Shown one piece after another: positions 9,968 through 20,528 of a stretch of 64,000 nucleotides of DNA. The stretch covers positions 248,001-312,000 of the forward strand of contig NZ_QXJC01000001.1 in NCBI RefSeq assembly GCF_003570885.1, given 5' to 3'. How positions within the stretch are numbered: position 1 is the first letter of the stretch; each line of letters starts with the position of its first letter. Origin of the DNA: Simplicispira hankyongi. Its GTDB lineage: Bacteria; Pseudomonadota; Gammaproteobacteria; Burkholderiales; Burkholderiaceae_C. Below the pieces are notes generated by a model. The model was not told the origin of the DNA and did not search any database. It was given only the letters and a program-made list of their open reading frames with translations. The position numbers were made by a program, and so were the translations under genes.

Positions 9968-10324
9968 TCAGTGCAGGGCAAGTGGTGGGGCGCGGCTCTC
10001 GTAAGCCGGGAAGAAGGGGAAACCCCAGGCACTGCTGGGCTTGGCTTTCGGCACCTCATAGAGGGCTGTCGAATGGAATAGGGCCGGAGGTTCGGCAGGG
10101 GGCGCACCGCCGATCAGTGCAGCAGCGGTCAGGCAGATACCGCAGTGCGCATGAGAAAGCGCCAACTTGCCGCCGAGTTCGCGGGTTTCTTTCGCCTCTT
10201 CCGCGAGCCCGTGGGTGTACACGTGCATCGTCGCGGCCACCTGAGCTGCCGGCAATAGCAGCAACAGCCACAACCACCACATGCAGCGGCGGCGGGAGGC
10301 AGTATGAGCACGCAGGTTTGACAT
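9968..10324 (-). CDS. Small exported or membrane-anchored Cys/His protein
   Basis: 118 aa with one hydrophobic segment (MWWLWLLLLLPAAQVAATM) that can act as signal or anchor, followed by a short stretch HAHCGICLTAAALIGG holding two Cys and three His in the wider segment. This resembles the DUF2946 type of small proteins found beside metal transport genes. An internal ATG at residue 15 is an alternative start. The start codon sits inside a perfect inverted repeat CATCTG-GAAT-CAGATG (10322-10337), which might fold over the initiation site. First gene of the metal group. Role could be metal binding or sensing; not proven. Confidence 0.6.
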   Translation of the reverse strand: MSNLRAHTASRRRCMWWLWLLLLLPAAQVAATMHVYTHGLAEEAKETRELGGKLALSHAHCGICLTAAALIGGAPPAEPPALFHSTALYEVPKAKPSSAWGFPFFPAYESRAPPLALH

Positions 10325-10516
10325 CTGGAATCAGATGATCTTAGCAGTGCTCGCCGACAGCAGCAGGTTCTTGACCGGCTGGCGACCGCCACTGGTGGAG
10401 TAAGTGTGAGAGGTATCCGATTTGGCCGCACGTCGACCGGCCGTATCACCGCAATTGGAAGCATCCTTGCAATTCGGTGATTACAAATTGGGCGGCCAAT
10501 CAATTGTCCGGCCGGC

Positions 10517-10553
10517 AAGAAAAAAGCACTTGGCGCCGAAACGCCAAGTGCTT
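10517..10553 (-). terminator. Intrinsic terminator of the first tRNA-Asn
   Basis: Perfect 12-bp stem (AAGCACTTGGCG and its complement) with a 6-nt loop. Read on the minus strand it is followed by six T residues, just downstream of the tRNA gene. A T-rich run on the other side (10558-10568) makes it potentially bidirectional. The rest of the 243-bp gap before the small Cys/His gene has no gene I can support. Confidence 0.85.
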
Positions 10554-10567
10554 GATTCATTTTTTTT

Positions 10568-10643
10568 TGGCTCCTCGACCTGGGCTCGAACCAGGGACCT
10601 ACGGATTAACAGTCCGGCGCTCTACCAACTGAGCTATCGAGGA
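10568..10643 (-). tRNA. tRNA-Asn(GTT), copy 1
   Basis: 76-nt cloverleaf with encoded CCA. Acceptor TCCTCGA pairs with TCGAGGA, anticodon loop CTGTTAA gives GTT, and the T arm holds GGTTCGAGCCC. Identical to the copy 55 nt upstream on the same strand. Confidence 0.97.
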
Positions 10644-10654
10644 AAAATCGGCAT

Positions 10655-10683
10655 GAAAAAGCCCCGCTTGCACACGCAGGGCT
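10655..10683 (-). terminator. Terminator between the two tRNA-Asn genes
   Basis: On the minus strand AGCCCTGC pairs with GCGGGGCT (one G-T pair) around an 8-nt loop and is followed by five T residues. It suggests that the two tRNA copies can be terminated separately. Confidence 0.7.
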
Positions 10684-10697
10684 CAATAAAAAAATTC

Positions 10698-10773
10698 TGG
10701 CTCCTCGACCTGGGCTCGAACCAGGGACCTACGGATTAACAGTCCGGCGCTCTACCAACTGAGCTATCGAGGA
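10698..10773 (-). tRNA. tRNA-Asn(GTT), copy 2
   Basis: Same 76-nt sequence as the neighbouring copy, including CCA, so a recent tandem duplication or gene conversion. Confidence 0.97.
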
Positions 10774-10820
10774 ACAAGCCTCAGATTATATACAGGAATT
10801 GGGTGCGGTCCGGGTAGTTT

Positions 10821-11255
10821 TCACTGCGGCGGCGGAGGTTCTGGTCGGTACCACAGCCAGATCAGCACCACAGCCATGTTGCTGCTCGCTACGATGGGGA
10901 TCCAAAGTTTTTGCACGGTCAGGAACAGCACCACCGCGCACAGTGCCATGACAAAGCTGGCGTGCCACTTGGCCCGACGGCTTACCCAGCCGCCGCGCGA
11001 CCAGTCACGCAACATGGGGCCGAAAAGGCGGTGGTACCAGAGCCACTCGTGCAGGCGCGGGGAACTGCGCGCCGCGGCCCACGCTGCCATGAGGATGAAC
11101 ACCGTCGTGGGCAGGCCCGGCAAGAAAATGCCAATGACACCCAGCGCCAGGCACAGCACGGCAAACCCATGCAGCAGCCAGCGCGCGGCCCGCGGCACCG
11201 GCGGCATGCTTGGTGGTGGTGGAATACCGGGGGCAGGTGGCGGATCGTCGTTCAT
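10821..11255 (-). CDS. DUF454 (YbaN-like) inner-membrane protein
   Basis: 144-aa protein with a Pro-rich N terminus ([19 protein letters not shown]), then the DUF454 core: [35 protein letters not shown], a soluble segment with [21 protein letters not shown], and two further membrane segments near the C terminus. Start MNDD chosen because the in-frame extension upstream overlaps the deformylase promoter region and reads as noise. The molecular role of DUF454 is not established; family assignment is confident. It is divergent from def, with about 70 bp between the starts. Confidence 0.88.
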   Translation of the reverse strand: MNDDPPPAPGIPPPPSMPPVPRAARWLLHGFAVLCLALGVIGIFLPGLPTTVFILMAAWAAARSSPRLHEWLWYHRLFGPMLRDWSRGGWVSRRAKWHASFVMALCAVVLFLTVQKLWIPIVASSNMAVVLIWLWYRPEPPPPQ

Positions 11256-11326
11256 GCGGGAGTGTGCAGTGCGTCGCGGTATTCTCGCCAATCGGCACAG
11301 CCCTATTGGCAAGACAGGAAGAGGAC

Positions 11327-11866
11327 ATGGCGATTCAGAAAATTCTCAAGATGGGCGACCCACGGCTGCTGCGGGTCTCACGGCCCGTGCAGGGCTGGGG
11401 AACGCCCCAATTGCATGCCCTCGTCCAGAACATGCAGGACACCATGCGCTCGGCAAGTGGCGCCGGCATTGCGGCACCGCAGATCGGTGTGGATCTGCAA
11501 GTCGTCATTTTTGGCTCGTATGAGGCCAATCCGCGCTATCCCGATCGTGAGCGGATTCCGCCAACGGTGCTCCTCAACCCTGTCGTGACGCCGCTTGGCA
11601 GCGAAGAGGAAGACGACTGGGAAGGGTGTTTGTCGGTGCCGGGTCTGCGCGGGCGCGTGCCGCGCTGGCAGTGCGTGCGCTACCAGGGATTCGACCTGGA
11701 GGGCGCGCCCATCGATCGCACGGTGCAGGGGTTCCATGCACGCGTGGTACAGCACGAATGCGACCATCTGGTGGGCGTGCTGTACCCGATGCGCATGCGC
11801 GATTTGGCGCAATTGGGCTTCACCGAGGTGCTGTTTCCTGGGCTGGCATTGGACGCAGAGGATTGA
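11327..11866 (+). CDS. def: Peptide deformylase
   Basis: Removes the N-formyl group from nascent proteins at the ribosome. All three catalytic motifs are present: G-A-G-I-A-A-P-Q near residue 45, E-G-C-L-S near 103, and the metal-binding H-E-C-D-H near 145. The ATG follows AGGAAGAGGAC. 179 aa, a normal length. In many genomes def pairs with fmt; here it stands alone between a DUF454 gene and a universal stress gene, so it may be a secondary deformylase. Confidence 0.95.
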   Translation: MAIQKILKMGDPRLLRVSRPVQGWGTPQLHALVQNMQDTMRSASGAGIAAPQIGVDLQVVIFGSYEANPRYPDRERIPPTVLLNPVVTPLGSEEEDDWEGCLSVPGLRGRVPRWQCVRYQGFDLEGAPIDRTVQGFHARVVQHECDHLVGVLYPMRMRDLAQLGFTEVLFPGLALDAED

Positions 11867-11905
11867 TACATCCTGGCCTGTTCCGCCCGCCGCCAAGCCA
11901 GGCTT

Positions 11906-12355
11906 TCAGCCCCGGTTGCTGCGCCAGACCAACACCGGTATCTTGCTGTGCGTGAGCACTTTCTGCGTTTCGCTGCCGATCAGCATGGCCTCGATGCCGC
12001 GCCGGCCGTGCGAGGCCATGACGATCAGATCGCAATCGCGGTCGCGTGCCGCGCGCAGGATGGCTTCGTGCGGCTGGTCGCTGGCCACCATGACCGTATC
12101 GCAAACCACGCCCTGGGCTTGCGCGGCCTCCTTGACGAAGTCGAGTGCCGCATTGGCTTCGGCGCGGGCCTGGCGCTCGAAATTGGCCCGTGTGTCGGTG
12201 GGCAAGCCCGGGTGCTGCGTCATATGCCGTAGCTCGGGCATGGCATGAAAACCGGTGATCTTGGCGCCAGCCGCCTTGGCAAAGCGCACGGCTTCGATGG
12301 CGGTGCTGCGCGAGAGGGAAGAGCCGTCTGTGGGGACGAGCAGGTGCTGGAACAT
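11906..12355 (-). CDS. Universal stress protein, UspA family
   Basis: 149-aa single-domain Usp protein (MFQHLLVPTDGSSLSRSTAI start) with the ATP-binding G-x2-G...GS motif in ASHGRRGIEAMLIGSETQKVL. Start at MFQH has AAGGA 9 nt upstream; an ATG eight codons earlier is a weaker choice. Cytosolic, role in stress survival inferred from the family. Convergent with def. Confidence 0.92.
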   Translation of the reverse strand: MFQHLLVPTDGSSLSRSTAIEAVRFAKAAGAKITGFHAMPELRHMTQHPGLPTDTRANFERQARAEANAALDFVKEAAQAQGVVCDTVMVASDQPHEAILRAARDRDCDLIVMASHGRRGIEAMLIGSETQKVLTHSKIPVLVWRSNRG

Positions 12356-12619
12356 GCGAGAAAGTCCTTGTTGCTTCATTTCTAGATCAAACGTGCACGT
12401 TGTCGGTTTCGCTTGCCGTACGTCTGTACCGTCTGCGCTTCACCTTCGCGTTCACGTTTGATGCAGAAATCGAGTTGGCCATGCGTCCCTGGCGCAGCTT
12501 GCCGCAGCGGTGGCGCGGCGCTGCAGAGTTCACAAGACAAGATGGGCTGGCCAAAGGCGGGTTGGGCACCACTGCCTGTGGGCGATGGTAGCCCCAGTTT
12601 CCCAACAGGAGCTGACGCT

Positions 12620-12685
12620 TAATAATAATTGGAAAAATAGCCGCTAGCGCTTGTGCATAAAGCCTAAGCAGCTATCAAAAACATA
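12620..12685 (-). repeat. Dispersed palindromic repeat, extragenic copy
   Basis: Degenerate member of the ~60-bp family found across this window: ATAG-CCGCTAGCGCTT...AAGC...AGCTATCAAAAA. It occupies the 3' end of a 350-bp gap between the stress gene and glnD, just after the glnD stop, where it may act as a 3' hairpin. The rest of that gap (12356-12619) shows no gene or strong signal. Confidence 0.6.
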
Positions 12686-12705
12686 GTTTTCAAGGTGTTG
12701 CGCGC

Positions 12706-15339
12706 TCAGGTGCCATCGCCAGCCAGGGCTTGCAGAAGTTCCGTTTCGATGCGGATCTGCGCTGCGTTGTTCTGCAGCTCGGAGCCTTGCACCAGAAATG
12801 TGTCTTCCACCCGTTCGCCGAGCGTGCTGATCTTGGCCAGCTGTACGCTGAGCTGGTGGCGCGCCAGCACACGGGCAATGCAGTACAGCAAACCAGAGCG
12901 GTCACTGGCGGAGACGCCCAGCAGCCAGCGCTGGGCCTTTTCGTCCGGGCGCAACGTGACCCGTGGTGCCATGGGGAAATGGCGCACCCGGCGTGAGACG
13001 CGCTTGCGCCCTGGCTCGGGCAGGGGGCTCGCATCTTGCAAGGCATGCATCAAGCCGCTTTCCACCAGGTGGGTGAGCTCGCGGTAGTGGCCTGGCAGGG
13101 CGTCGCTCACCACCTGAAAGGTGTCGAGCGCATAGCCGTTGCGCGTGGTGTGAATGCGCGCATCGAGGATGGAGAACCCCGCCTGGTCGAAATAGCCGCA
13201 GATGCGGGCAAACAAATCGTTCTGGTCGGCGGTGTAGACCAGGACCTGCAGGCCTTCGCCCGCTGGCGACTGGCGCGCGCTGACGACGGGCTTGCTGCTC
13301 CCCACGTGGCGCGAGAGATGCCGCGTATGCCAGGCGATATCGGCGGCCTCGTGGCGCATGAAATAGCCCACATCCAGTGTCGCCCAGAGCGCCTTGTGCG
13401 CGTCGAACGGCAAAGCGCTCAGTGCCAGCAGCACCAGGGCATCGCGCTTGCGGGCCTCGACTTCGGCTGCGGCATCGGGCGCCCGCCCGCCCAGGACGCG
13501 CAGCGTGGCGCGGTACAGGTCTTCCAGGAGCTTGCCCTTCCACGCGTTCCAGACCTTGGGACTGGTGCCGCGGATGTCGGCCACGGTGAGCAGGTAGAGC
13601 GCGGTGAGGTAGCGTTCGTTGCCTACGCGCTGCGCAAAGGCGCCGATGACATCGGGGTCGCTCAGGTCTTCCTTTTGCGCCACGCGGCTCATGGTGAGGT
13701 GCTCGCGCACGAGGAACTCGATCAAACGCGCATCCGCCCGGTCGACCGCGTGCTGGCGGCAAAAGCGCCGCACCGCCACGGCGCCGATCTGCGAGTGGTC
13801 GCCGCCGCGCCCCTTGCCGATGTCGTGGAACAACGCGGCGATGTAGAGCACCCAGGGCTTGTCCCAGCCAGCGGCAAGCTGTGAGCAAAACGGGTACTCA
13901 TGTGCGTGCTCGGCCATGAAGAAGCGCCGCACATTGCGCAGCACCATCAGGATGTGCTGGTCCACGGTGTAGACGTGGAACAGGTCGTGCTGCATCTGCC
14001 CCACGATGCGCCGAAATGGCCAGAGGTAGCGCCCCAGCACCGAGGTCTGGTTCATCAGACGCATGGCGTGGGTGATGCCCGACGGCTGCTGCAGGATGCG
14101 CAAAAAGGCCGCGCGATTCACCGGGTCGTCGCGAAACGCACTGTTCATCACGCTGCGCGCGCCGTACAGCGCCCGCAGCGTACGCGCCGAGAGGTTTTGC
14201 AGGGCCGACGACGACTGGAACAGCAAGAAGGTTTCGAGGATGGCGTGCGGGTCGCGCTGGTACAGATCGTCGCTTGCCACCTCGATCATTCCGCCCTTGT
14301 CCAGAAAGCGCTCGTCGATGGGTTGCGGTGGCGTCTGCGGCGGATTGAGCCGGTCTTCGATATCGAGCAGCAGGATCTGCGTGAGCTGCGTGACCGCCTT
14401 GGCGGCCCAGTAGTAGCGCCGCATCAGGGTCTCACTCGCGCGCATGGGCAGGCGCGAGCCGCCCTCGGACACGCTGCGGTAACCGAAGGCTTCGGCCACG
14501 GTGGCTTGCAGGTCAAACACCAGCCGGTCTTCGTGCCGCCCGGCAATGGCGTGCAGGCGTGCACGGATCAGCAGCAGCACCGCCTCGTTGCGCTCGAGCT
14601 GGTGCATTTCATAGGACGTGGCCAGGCCGCTGGCTCCCAGCGCGCGCCAACCCTGGCCCAGGCCCGCGGCGTCCGCCACCCACAAAATGGTCTGCAGGTC
14701 GCGCAGCCCGCCGGGCGACTCCTTGACGTTGGGTTCCAGCGCGTAGGCGGTGTTTTCGTACTTGTTGTGGCGCTGGCGCATCTCCAGCGTCTTGGCCGTG
14801 AGAAAGGCGCGTGGGTCGATGGACGCACGAAATTCCTGCTCGAAGCGCCCGAACAGCGCTGCGCTGCCGCAGACGCGCCGCGCCTCCAGAAGCGAGGTCT
14901 GCACCGTCACGTCGCCGGCCGCCTCCTGCAGGCATTCCTCCACCGAGCGCACGCTCGAACCGATTTCCAGCCCCGCATCCCAGCAGTTGCGGATGAAGTC
15001 TTCCACGCGGGCCCGGGTGTCGGTACAGAGCGCCGCGTGCGAGCCATCTGGCAGCAGCACCAGCACGTCCACATCCGAATACGGCAGCAGTTGCCCGCGG
15101 CCAAAGCCGCCCACCGCCAGCAGCGCCAGACCTGGGGGCAGGGCGCTGGCCTCCCACAGAGCGTGCAGCAAGGTATCGGCCAGCCGGGTGAATTTGCGCA
15201 GCAGTCCGTGGACGCCGCGCGCCGTGGGCAGCGGTGCGAGCAGTGTGGCCACCAGCGCCGCCTTGTCGCGCCGATAAGCCTCGCGCAGAGCCGGCAGGTT
15301 CGGTGTGGTGGGTGCGGGAGGAGGAGGCGTCAGTTGCAT
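12706..15339 (-). CDS. glnD: PII uridylyltransferase/uridylyl-removing enzyme
   Basis: Bifunctional sensor of glutamine that uridylylates PII proteins when nitrogen is scarce and removes UMP when it is plentiful. Domains in order: nucleotidyltransferase with GGFGRG (about residues 77-82) and YSDVDVLVL; helical GlnE-like region with [24 protein letters not shown] hydrolase with [15 protein letters not shown]; and two C-terminal ACT domains ([23 protein letters not shown] and [19 protein letters not shown]). 877 aa, normal. ATG at MQLTPP preferred over a GTG nine codons upstream. Map lies 45 bp upstream on the same strand, the usual map-glnD order. Confidence 0.97.
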   Translation of the reverse strand: MQLTPPPPAPTTPNLPALREAYRRDKAALVATLLAPLPTARGVHGLLRKFTRLADTLLHALWEASALPPGLALLAVGGFGRGQLLPYSDVDVLVLLPDGSHAALCTDTRARVEDFIRNCWDAGLEIGSSVRSVEECLQEAAGDVTVQTSLLEARRVCGSAALFGRFEQEFRASIDPRAFLTAKTLEMRQRHNKYENTAYALEPNVKESPGGLRDLQTILWVADAAGLGQGWRALGASGLATSYEMHQLERNEAVLLLIRARLHAIAGRHEDRLVFDLQATVAEAFGYRSVSEGGSRLPMRASETLMRRYYWAAKAVTQLTQILLLDIEDRLNPPQTPPQPIDERFLDKGGMIEVASDDLYQRDPHAILETFLLFQSSSALQNLSARTLRALYGARSVMNSAFRDDPVNRAAFLRILQQPSGITHAMRLMNQTSVLGRYLWPFRRIVGQMQHDLFHVYTVDQHILMVLRNVRRFFMAEHAHEYPFCSQLAAGWDKPWVLYIAALFHDIGKGRGGDHSQIGAVAVRRFCRQHAVDRADARLIEFLVREHLTMSRVAQKEDLSDPDVIGAFAQRVGNERYLTALYLLTVADIRGTSPKVWNAWKGKLLEDLYRATLRVLGGRAPDAAAEVEARKRDALVLLALSALPFDAHKALWATLDVGYFMRHEAADIAWHTRHLSRHVGSSKPVVSARQSPAGEGLQVLVYTADQNDLFARICGYFDQAGFSILDARIHTTRNGYALDTFQVVSDALPGHYRELTHLVESGLMHALQDASPLPEPGRKRVSRRVRHFPMAPRVTLRPDEKAQRWLLGVSASDRSGLLYCIARVLARHQLSVQLAKISTLGERVEDTFLVQGSELQNNAAQIRIETELLQALAGDGT

Positions 15340-15384
15340 GCGGCGAGTGAAGCAAGAAGCGTGCACAGGCCGCTCCCGAGCACT

Positions 15385-16200
15385 TCAGGTGGTGGTGGCC
15401 GTGACGAAATCGGGCAGCGCCGGCGAACCGGCCGAGAGCGTCATCACCTCGTAGCCGGTGGGGGTGACGAGAATCGTGTGCTCCCACTGGGCCGAGAGGC
15501 TGTGGTCCTTGGTGACGATGGTCCAGCCGTCGTTGCCGAATTCCTTGATGTCGCGCCGGCCGGCGTTGATCATGGGCTCGATGGTGAAGACCATGCCGGG
15601 CTCCAGCTTCTCCAGCGTGCCCGGGCGCCCATAGTGCAGGACCTGGGGCTCTTCGTGGAAGCGCTTGCCGATGCCGTGGCCGCAGAACTCGCGTACCACC
15701 GAGAAGCCCTGCCCTTCGGCGAACTTCTGGATGGTGTGGCCGATGTCGCCCAGGTGGGCGCCAGGTTTGACCTGCAGGATGCCATGCCACATGGCTTCAT
15801 AGGTGATGGCCGAGAGGCGCTTGGCGGCAATCGAGCACTCGCCTATCAAATACATGCGGCTGTTGTCGCCGTACCAGCCCTCTGGCGTGATGACGGTGAC
15901 GTCCACGTTGACGATATCGCCCTTCTTCAAAGGCTTGTCGTTCGGAATGCCGTGGCAGACCACGTGGTTGACCGAGGTGCACAGCGAGGCCGGGTAGGGT
16001 GGGTAGCCGGGCGGCTGGTAGCCAATAGTGGCCGAGATGGTGCCTTGCTCCTGCATGCAGGCGGCAGCGATTTCGTCGATTCGGCGCGTTGTGATGCCAG
16101 GCTGGATGTGCGGCGCAATGGCGTCCAGCACTTCGGACGCGAGGCGGCAGGCGACGCGCATGCCGGCAATGTCCTCGGCGCTTTTGATGGTGATGCTCAT
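15385..16200 (-). CDS. map: Methionine aminopeptidase, type I
   Basis: Cleaves the initiator Met from nascent proteins after deformylation. The five metal ligands are in place: D and D in DIVNVDVTVITPEGWYGDNSRM, H in GHGIGKRFHEEP, E in FTIEPMI, and E in QWEHTIL. CHGIPNDKPLKKGD is a further family block. 271 aa starting MSITIKSAEDI; the long in-frame upstream extension lies in non-coding sequence shared with the purL leader and was rejected. Expected operon partner glnD follows. Confidence 0.97.
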   Translation of the reverse strand: MSITIKSAEDIAGMRVACRLASEVLDAIAPHIQPGITTRRIDEIAAACMQEQGTISATIGYQPPGYPPYPASLCTSVNHVVCHGIPNDKPLKKGDIVNVDVTVITPEGWYGDNSRMYLIGECSIAAKRLSAITYEAMWHGILQVKPGAHLGDIGHTIQKFAEGQGFSVVREFCGHGIGKRFHEEPQVLHYGRPGTLEKLEPGMVFTIEPMINAGRRDIKEFGNDGWTIVTKDHSLSAQWEHTILVTPTGYEVMTLSAGSPALPDFVTATTT

Positions 16201-16370
16201 GGGCCAAATTATCCCATTGGGCCTTTTTTTGCGCTGAGTGCGGGTTTTGTCGTCCCAGCCAGCGCGTACCGACACCCCCTTTAAAATAGCCAGCTTTGGC
16301 GCCTGCAGATCGCAGTGCGCCGGAGCTGCCCGGCTCGCCCCGTCTTTCTTCCCATCAGAACGCTGCCACC

Positions 16371-19300
16371 GTGACTCTGCACCTGACCCTACTTGTGGGC
16401 GGCAACGCCCTGAGCCCTTTCCGTGCGCGCCAGTTGTTGCCGCAACTCCAGGGCATTGAGCCGCGCATAGATGCGGTGCGCGCACGCTACGTGCATTGGG
16501 TGGCGACACCCGGCGAACCCACCCCGGCGCAGGCGCAGCAACTCGCGGCGCTGCTGACCTATGGCGAGCCGTTCGAAGGCGGTGACGCCGGACAGGCCAT
16601 CGTCGTGGCGCCGCGCCTGGGCACCGTCTCGCCCTGGGCCTCCAAGGCCAGCGACATTGCCCACAATTGTGGGCTGGACGTGCGCCGCATCGAGCGCGTG
16701 ACCGAATACCGCATCACGTTGCGCTCGGGCCTGCTGGGCGGCACGAAGTCGCTGGACGCCGGCCAGATCGCCCAGGTGGGCGCGCTGCTGCACGACCGCA
16801 TGACCGAATCGTGGTTCACCGACCTGGACGCGGCGCGCGCGCTGTTCACCGAGCTGCCCGCGCAGCCGATGGCGCAGGTGGACGTGCTGGCTGGTGGCCG
16901 TGCTGCATTGGAGGCCGCCAACACGCAATGGGGCCTGGCGCTGGCGGCCGACGAAATCGACTATTTGGTGCAGGCCTTCACCACCTTGGGGCGCAACCCG
17001 ACGGATGTCGAGCTGATGATGTTTGCGCAGGCCAACAGCGAGCATTGCCGCCACAAAATCTTCAACGCCCAGTTCACCATCGACGGCGCACCGCAGGATC
17101 AGACCCTGTTTGGCATGATCCGCCACACCCACAAGACGAATCCCCAGCACACGGTGGTGGCGTATTCGGACAACGCCTCGGTCATGGAAGGCGGCGTCGT
17201 CGAGAAATTTCAAGCCAAATCAGCCTCCAGCGCAGGTGGGACTAGCGCGACCAGCTATGAAAAAGAGAGTGTTCTGCGGCATGTGCTGATGAAGGTGGAG
17301 ACGCACAACCACCCCACGGCCATCTCGCCCTTCCCTGGTGCCTCGACTGGCGCTGGCGGCGAGATTCGGGACGAAGGCGCCACCGGGCGCGGCTCCAAGC
17401 CCAAGGCGGGGCTGACGGGGTTCACGGTGTCCAAGCTCTGGGGCGGCCTGTCGGATGCGGCAGGCGGCAAGCCCGACCACATTGCCAACCCTTTGCAGAT
17501 CATGACCGAGGGGCCGCTGGGCGGCGCGGCCTTCAACAACGAGTTTGGCCGGCCCAACCTGCTGGGGTACTTCCGTGAGTACGAAGCCGAAGTCGCCGGC
17601 GTGCAGCGCGGCTACCACAAGCCCATCATGATTGCCGGCGGTCTGGGCAGCATTGACGGCGCGCTGACGCAGAAAATCGCATTCCCGGCCGGCTCGCTGC
17701 TGGTGCAGCTCGGCGGCCCCGGCATGCGCATTGGCATGGGCGGCAGCGCTGCGAGCTCCATGGCCACCGGCCAGAACGCCGCTGAACTCGATTTTGATTC
17801 GGTGCAGCGCGGCAACCCCGAGATCGAGCGGCGCGCACAAGAGGTCATCAACCACTGCGCCGCGCTGGGCGCAGGCAACCCGATTCTGGCGATCCACGAT
17901 GTGGGCGCGGGCGGGCTCTCCAACGCCTTCCCGGAGCTGGTGAACGACGCGGGGCGCGGCGCGCGCTTTGACTTGTCCGCCGTGCCCCTGGAAGAAACGG
18001 GCATGGCGCCGCGCGAAATCTGGTGCAACGAGAGCCAGGAGCGCTACGTGCTGGCTATTGCACCCGAGTCGCTCGCGCAGTTCGAGGCCTTTTGCGAGCG
18101 CGAGCGCTGCCCCTTTGCCGTGGTCGGCGTGACCACCGAGGCGCGCGAACTGGTGGTGGGCGCTGGCGTGCCGCTGGCGCCCGGCGCCGCCTTGCCCGAG
18201 GCCGCGCAAGCCGTCCACATGCCCATGGATGTGTTGCTCGGCAAGCCGCCCAAGATGCACCGCGACGTGACCCGCGTGCCGCGCACCGCCCAGCCGCTGA
18301 ACGCCACCGGCGTGGCGCTCCAACAGGCCGCGCTCGATGTGCTGAGCCACCCGACGGTGGCGTCCAAGCGCTTTCTTATCACCATTGGCGACCGCACCGT
18401 GGGCGGCCTCACGCACCGCGACCAGATGGTCGGCCCCTGGCAGGTGCCGGTGGCGGACTGCGCCGTCACCCTGGCCGATTACGCCGGTTTCGCCGGCGAA
18501 GCCATGGCGCTGGGCGAGCGCACGCCCATTGCCTCCCTCGACGCGCCGGCCTCGGGCCGCATGGCGGTGGCCGAAGCCATCACCAACCTGCTGGCCGCGC
18601 CCATCGATCTGGCCCGCGTCAAACTGTCAGCCAACTGGATGGCGGCGTGCGGCGAACCGGGCGAAGACGCCGCGCTGTACGATACGGTGCGCGCTGTGGG
18701 GCTGGAGCTGTGCCCTGCGCTGGGCGTTTCCATCCCCGTGGGCAAGGACAGCCTGTCGATGCGCACGCAGTGGACGCATGAGGGTGAGGCGAAAAAAGTC
18801 GTCTCGCCGGTCAGCCTGATCGTCACCGCCTTTGCCACCTTGCCCGATGTGCGCGGCACGCTCACGCCGCAGCTCGCGCGGGACGTGGACAGCACGCTGA
18901 TCCTCATCGACCTGGGCAAGGGCCAGGCGCGCATGGGCGGCAGCATCCTCGCGCAGACCCTGGGCCAGAGCGGCGGCGCCGTGCCCGACCTGGACGATGC
19001 GCAAGACCTGAAGAACCTCGTCGCCGCGGTGAATGCCCTGCGCGCCGAGGGAAAAATTCTCGCCTACCACGACCGCAGCGATGGTGGCCTCTTCGCCGCC
19101 GCCTTTGAAATGGCGATTGCCGGGCAGGTGGGCGTGGCGCTCAACATCGACATGCTGCTCACCGAAGGCGACGGCGTGAACGACAGCCGCATGGAAGCGG
19201 GCGACGCCAAGAACTGGGCGCAGCAGATGAGCGTGCGGCGCGATGAGCTGGCGCTCAAGGCGCTGTTCAACGAAGAACTGGGCGTGCTGCTGCAGGTGGC

Positions 19301-20414
19301 GGCCCCCAGCCGCGACGCGGTGCTGCAAACCCTGCGCGCGCACGGCCTCTCGCGCTTCTCGCACGTGGTGGGAAGTACCCGGCCCGAGCATTCGACCATC
19401 GATGTCGGCAAAAACAAGCTCAGCGTCTGGCGCGACACGCGCGAGGTCTTCTCGGCCAGCCTGCACGACCTGCACCAGGTCTGGGACAGCGTGAGCTGGA
19501 AGATCTGCCAGCAGCGCGACAACCCCGACTGCGCTGACGCCGAACATGCCAGCCGTGGTTTGGCCAGCGACCCGGGTCTGCACGTTCAGCTCACGTTCGA
19601 TCCGAGCGAGGATGTTGCCGCGCCCTTTGTGCATGGCGCGCGCCCACGCGTGGCCGTGCTGCGCGAGCAGGGCGTGAACTCGCATGTGGAAATGGCCTAC
19701 GCCTTCACCCAAGCCGGCTTCGAGGCGGTCGACGTGCACATGACCGACCTGCAAGCCGGCCGCGCCGACCTGCAAGACTTTGCCGGCCTGGTGGCCTGCG
19801 GGGGTTTCAGCTACGGCGACACGCTGGGCGCCGGCATTGGCTGGGCGCGGTCGATTACCTTCAACCCGCGCCTGGCCGACCAGTTCGCCGCCTTCTTCGC
19901 ACGCGGCGACACCTTTGGCCTGGGCGTGTGCAACGGCTGCCAGATGTTTGCCGAACTGGCCGACATCATCCCCGGTGCAGCGCACTGGCCGCGCTTCACC
20001 ACCAACCAGAGCGAGCGCTTCGAGGCGCGCCTGTCGTTGGTGGAGGTGCTCGAATCCCCCAGCCTGTTCTTCGCCGGCATGGCCGGCAGCCGCCTGCCGA
20101 TTGCCGTGGCGCATGGCGAGGGCTATGCCAACTTTGCGCAGCGCGGCGACGCGTCCCAGGCCATCGCCGCCATGCGCTTTGTCGACCACCACGGCGCGGA
20201 GACCGAGCAGTACCCCTTCAACCCCAACGGCAGCGCCGGTGGCCTCACGGCGGTGACCACGGCGGACGGGCGCTTCACGGCCATGATGCCGCACCCGGAG
20301 CGGGTGTTCCGCAACGTGCAGATGAGCTGGACGGACCTGGCGGTCACCGGCGGCCTGGACGCCGCCAGCCCATGGATGCGCCTGTGGCGCAACGCGCGGC
20401 GCTGGGTGGGTTGA
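16371..20414 (+). CDS. purL: Phosphoribosylformylglycinamidine synthase
   Basis: Large single-chain FGAM synthase of purine synthesis: converts FGAR to FGAM using ATP and glutamine. GTG start at [15 protein letters not shown]. Domains: N-terminal PurS-like part, linker, FGAR-binding core with [16 protein letters not shown] and [12 protein letters not shown], second PurM-like domain, and C-terminal glutaminase with the nucleophile Cys in GVCNGCQMF and catalytic His in MPHPERVF. 1347 aa, normal for the large form. Unusual: between [10 protein letters not shown] and the VETHNHP block lies a low-complexity segment rich in Ser, Ala and Gly (residues ~280-298) whose DNA matches the dispersed palindromic repeat (listed separately). 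The gene is otherwise intact. Confidence 0.97.
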   Translation: MTLHLTLLVGGNALSPFRARQLLPQLQGIEPRIDAVRARYVHWVATPGEPTPAQAQQLAALLTYGEPFEGGDAGQAIVVAPRLGTVSPWASKASDIAHNCGLDVRRIERVTEYRITLRSGLLGGTKSLDAGQIAQVGALLHDRMTESWFTDLDAARALFTELPAQPMAQVDVLAGGRAALEAANTQWGLALAADEIDYLVQAFTTLGRNPTDVELMMFAQANSEHCRHKIFNAQFTIDGAPQDQTLFGMIRHTHKTNPQHTVVAYSDNASVMEGGVVEKFQAKSASSAGGTSATSYEKESVLRHVLMKVETHNHPTAISPFPGASTGAGGEIRDEGATGRGSKPKAGLTGFTVSKLWGGLSDAAGGKPDHIANPLQIMTEGPLGGAAFNNEFGRPNLLGYFREYEAEVAGVQRGYHKPIMIAGGLGSIDGALTQKIAFPAGSLLVQLGGPGMRIGMGGSAASSMATGQNAAELDFDSVQRGNPEIERRAQEVINHCAALGAGNPILAIHDVGAGGLSNAFPELVNDAGRGARFDLSAVPLEETGMAPREIWCNESQERYVLAIAPESLAQFEAFCERERCPFAVVGVTTEARELVVGAGVPLAPGAALPEAAQAVHMPMDVLLGKPPKMHRDVTRVPRTAQPLNATGVALQQAALDVLSHPTVASKRFLITIGDRTVGGLTHRDQMVGPWQVPVADCAVTLADYAGFAGEAMALGERTPIASLDAPASGRMAVAEAITNLLAAPIDLARVKLSANWMAACGEPGEDAALYDTVRAVGLELCPALGVSIPVGKDSLSMRTQWTHEGEAKKVVSPVSLIVTAFATLPDVRGTLTPQLARDVDSTLILIDLGKGQARMGGSILAQTLGQSGGAVPDLDDAQDLKNLVAAVNALRAEGKILAYHDRSDGGLFAAAFEMAIAGQVGVALNIDMLLTEGDGVNDSRMEAGDAKNWAQQMSVRRDELALKALFNEELGVLLQVAAPSRDAVLQTLRAHGLSRFSHVVGSTRPEHSTIDVGKNKLSVWRDTREVFSASLHDLHQVWDSVSWKICQQRDNPDCADAEHASRGLASDPGLHVQLTFDPSEDVAAPFVHGARPRVAVLREQGVNSHVEMAYAFTQAGFEAVDVHMTDLQAGRADLQDFAGLVACGGFSYGDTLGAGIGWARSITFNPRLADQFAAFFARGDTFGLGVCNGCQMFAELADIIPGAAHWPRFTTNQSERFEARLSLVEVLESPSLFFAGMAGSRLPIAVAHGEGYANFAQRGDASQAIAAMRFVDHHGAETEQYPFNPNGSAGGLTAVTTADGRFTAMMPHPERVFRNVQMSWTDLAVTGGLDAASPWMRLWRNARRWVG
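17208..17266 (+). repeat. Palindromic repeat embedded in frame within purL
   Basis: Read on the + strand the segment holds GCCTCCAGCGCA, then GT-GGA, GCGC and AGCTAT. The reverse complement of the extragenic copy just after purL (20434-20496) has the same blocks in the same order and spacing. It encodes a Ser/Ala/Gly-rich stretch without breaking the frame. It lies in the linker before the conserved VETHNHP block, where other PurL proteins vary. Insertion of a repeat copy is the best explanation; chance similarity cannot be excluded without alignment to relatives. Confidence 0.6.
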
Positions 20415-20433
20415 GCGCCTTTTAGCCGATTCA

Positions 20434-20496
20434 CTATTAAAAATATAGCTACCAGCGCATGTCCTACATGCGCTGGAGGCGTATTTTTATCAAAAT
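20434..20496 (+). repeat. Dispersed palindromic repeat, near-perfect hairpin copy
   Basis: Best-formed copy: CCAGCGCATGT and ACATGCGCTGG pair perfectly (11 bp) around a CCT loop, between ATTAAAAATATAGCT on the left and AGGCGTATTTTTATCAAAA on the right. It lies about 20 bp after the purL stop and may serve as its terminator. Confidence 0.75.
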
Positions 20497-20528
20497 CTCT
20501 GACCTTCACCTGACCCACAAGGATTCCC

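Noticed and set aside
10325-10480. Minus-strand coding-like tail ending NLLLSASTAKII before the small Cys/His gene
   Set aside because: No start codon and an upstream stop leave about 45 codons; no family recognised.
10422-10739. Plus-strand frame reading STWARTRDLRINSPALYQL across the tRNA-Asn genes
   Set aside because: It is the antisense translation of two tRNA genes, a known artefact of annotation, and has no ribosome site.
13900-16284. 794-codon open frame antisense to glnD and map
   Set aside because: High-GC shadow frame; the opposite strand encodes two enzymes with all catalytic motifs.
16282-16287. TAAAAT as a -10 element for purL
   Set aside because: No acceptable -35 at 16-18 bp spacing.
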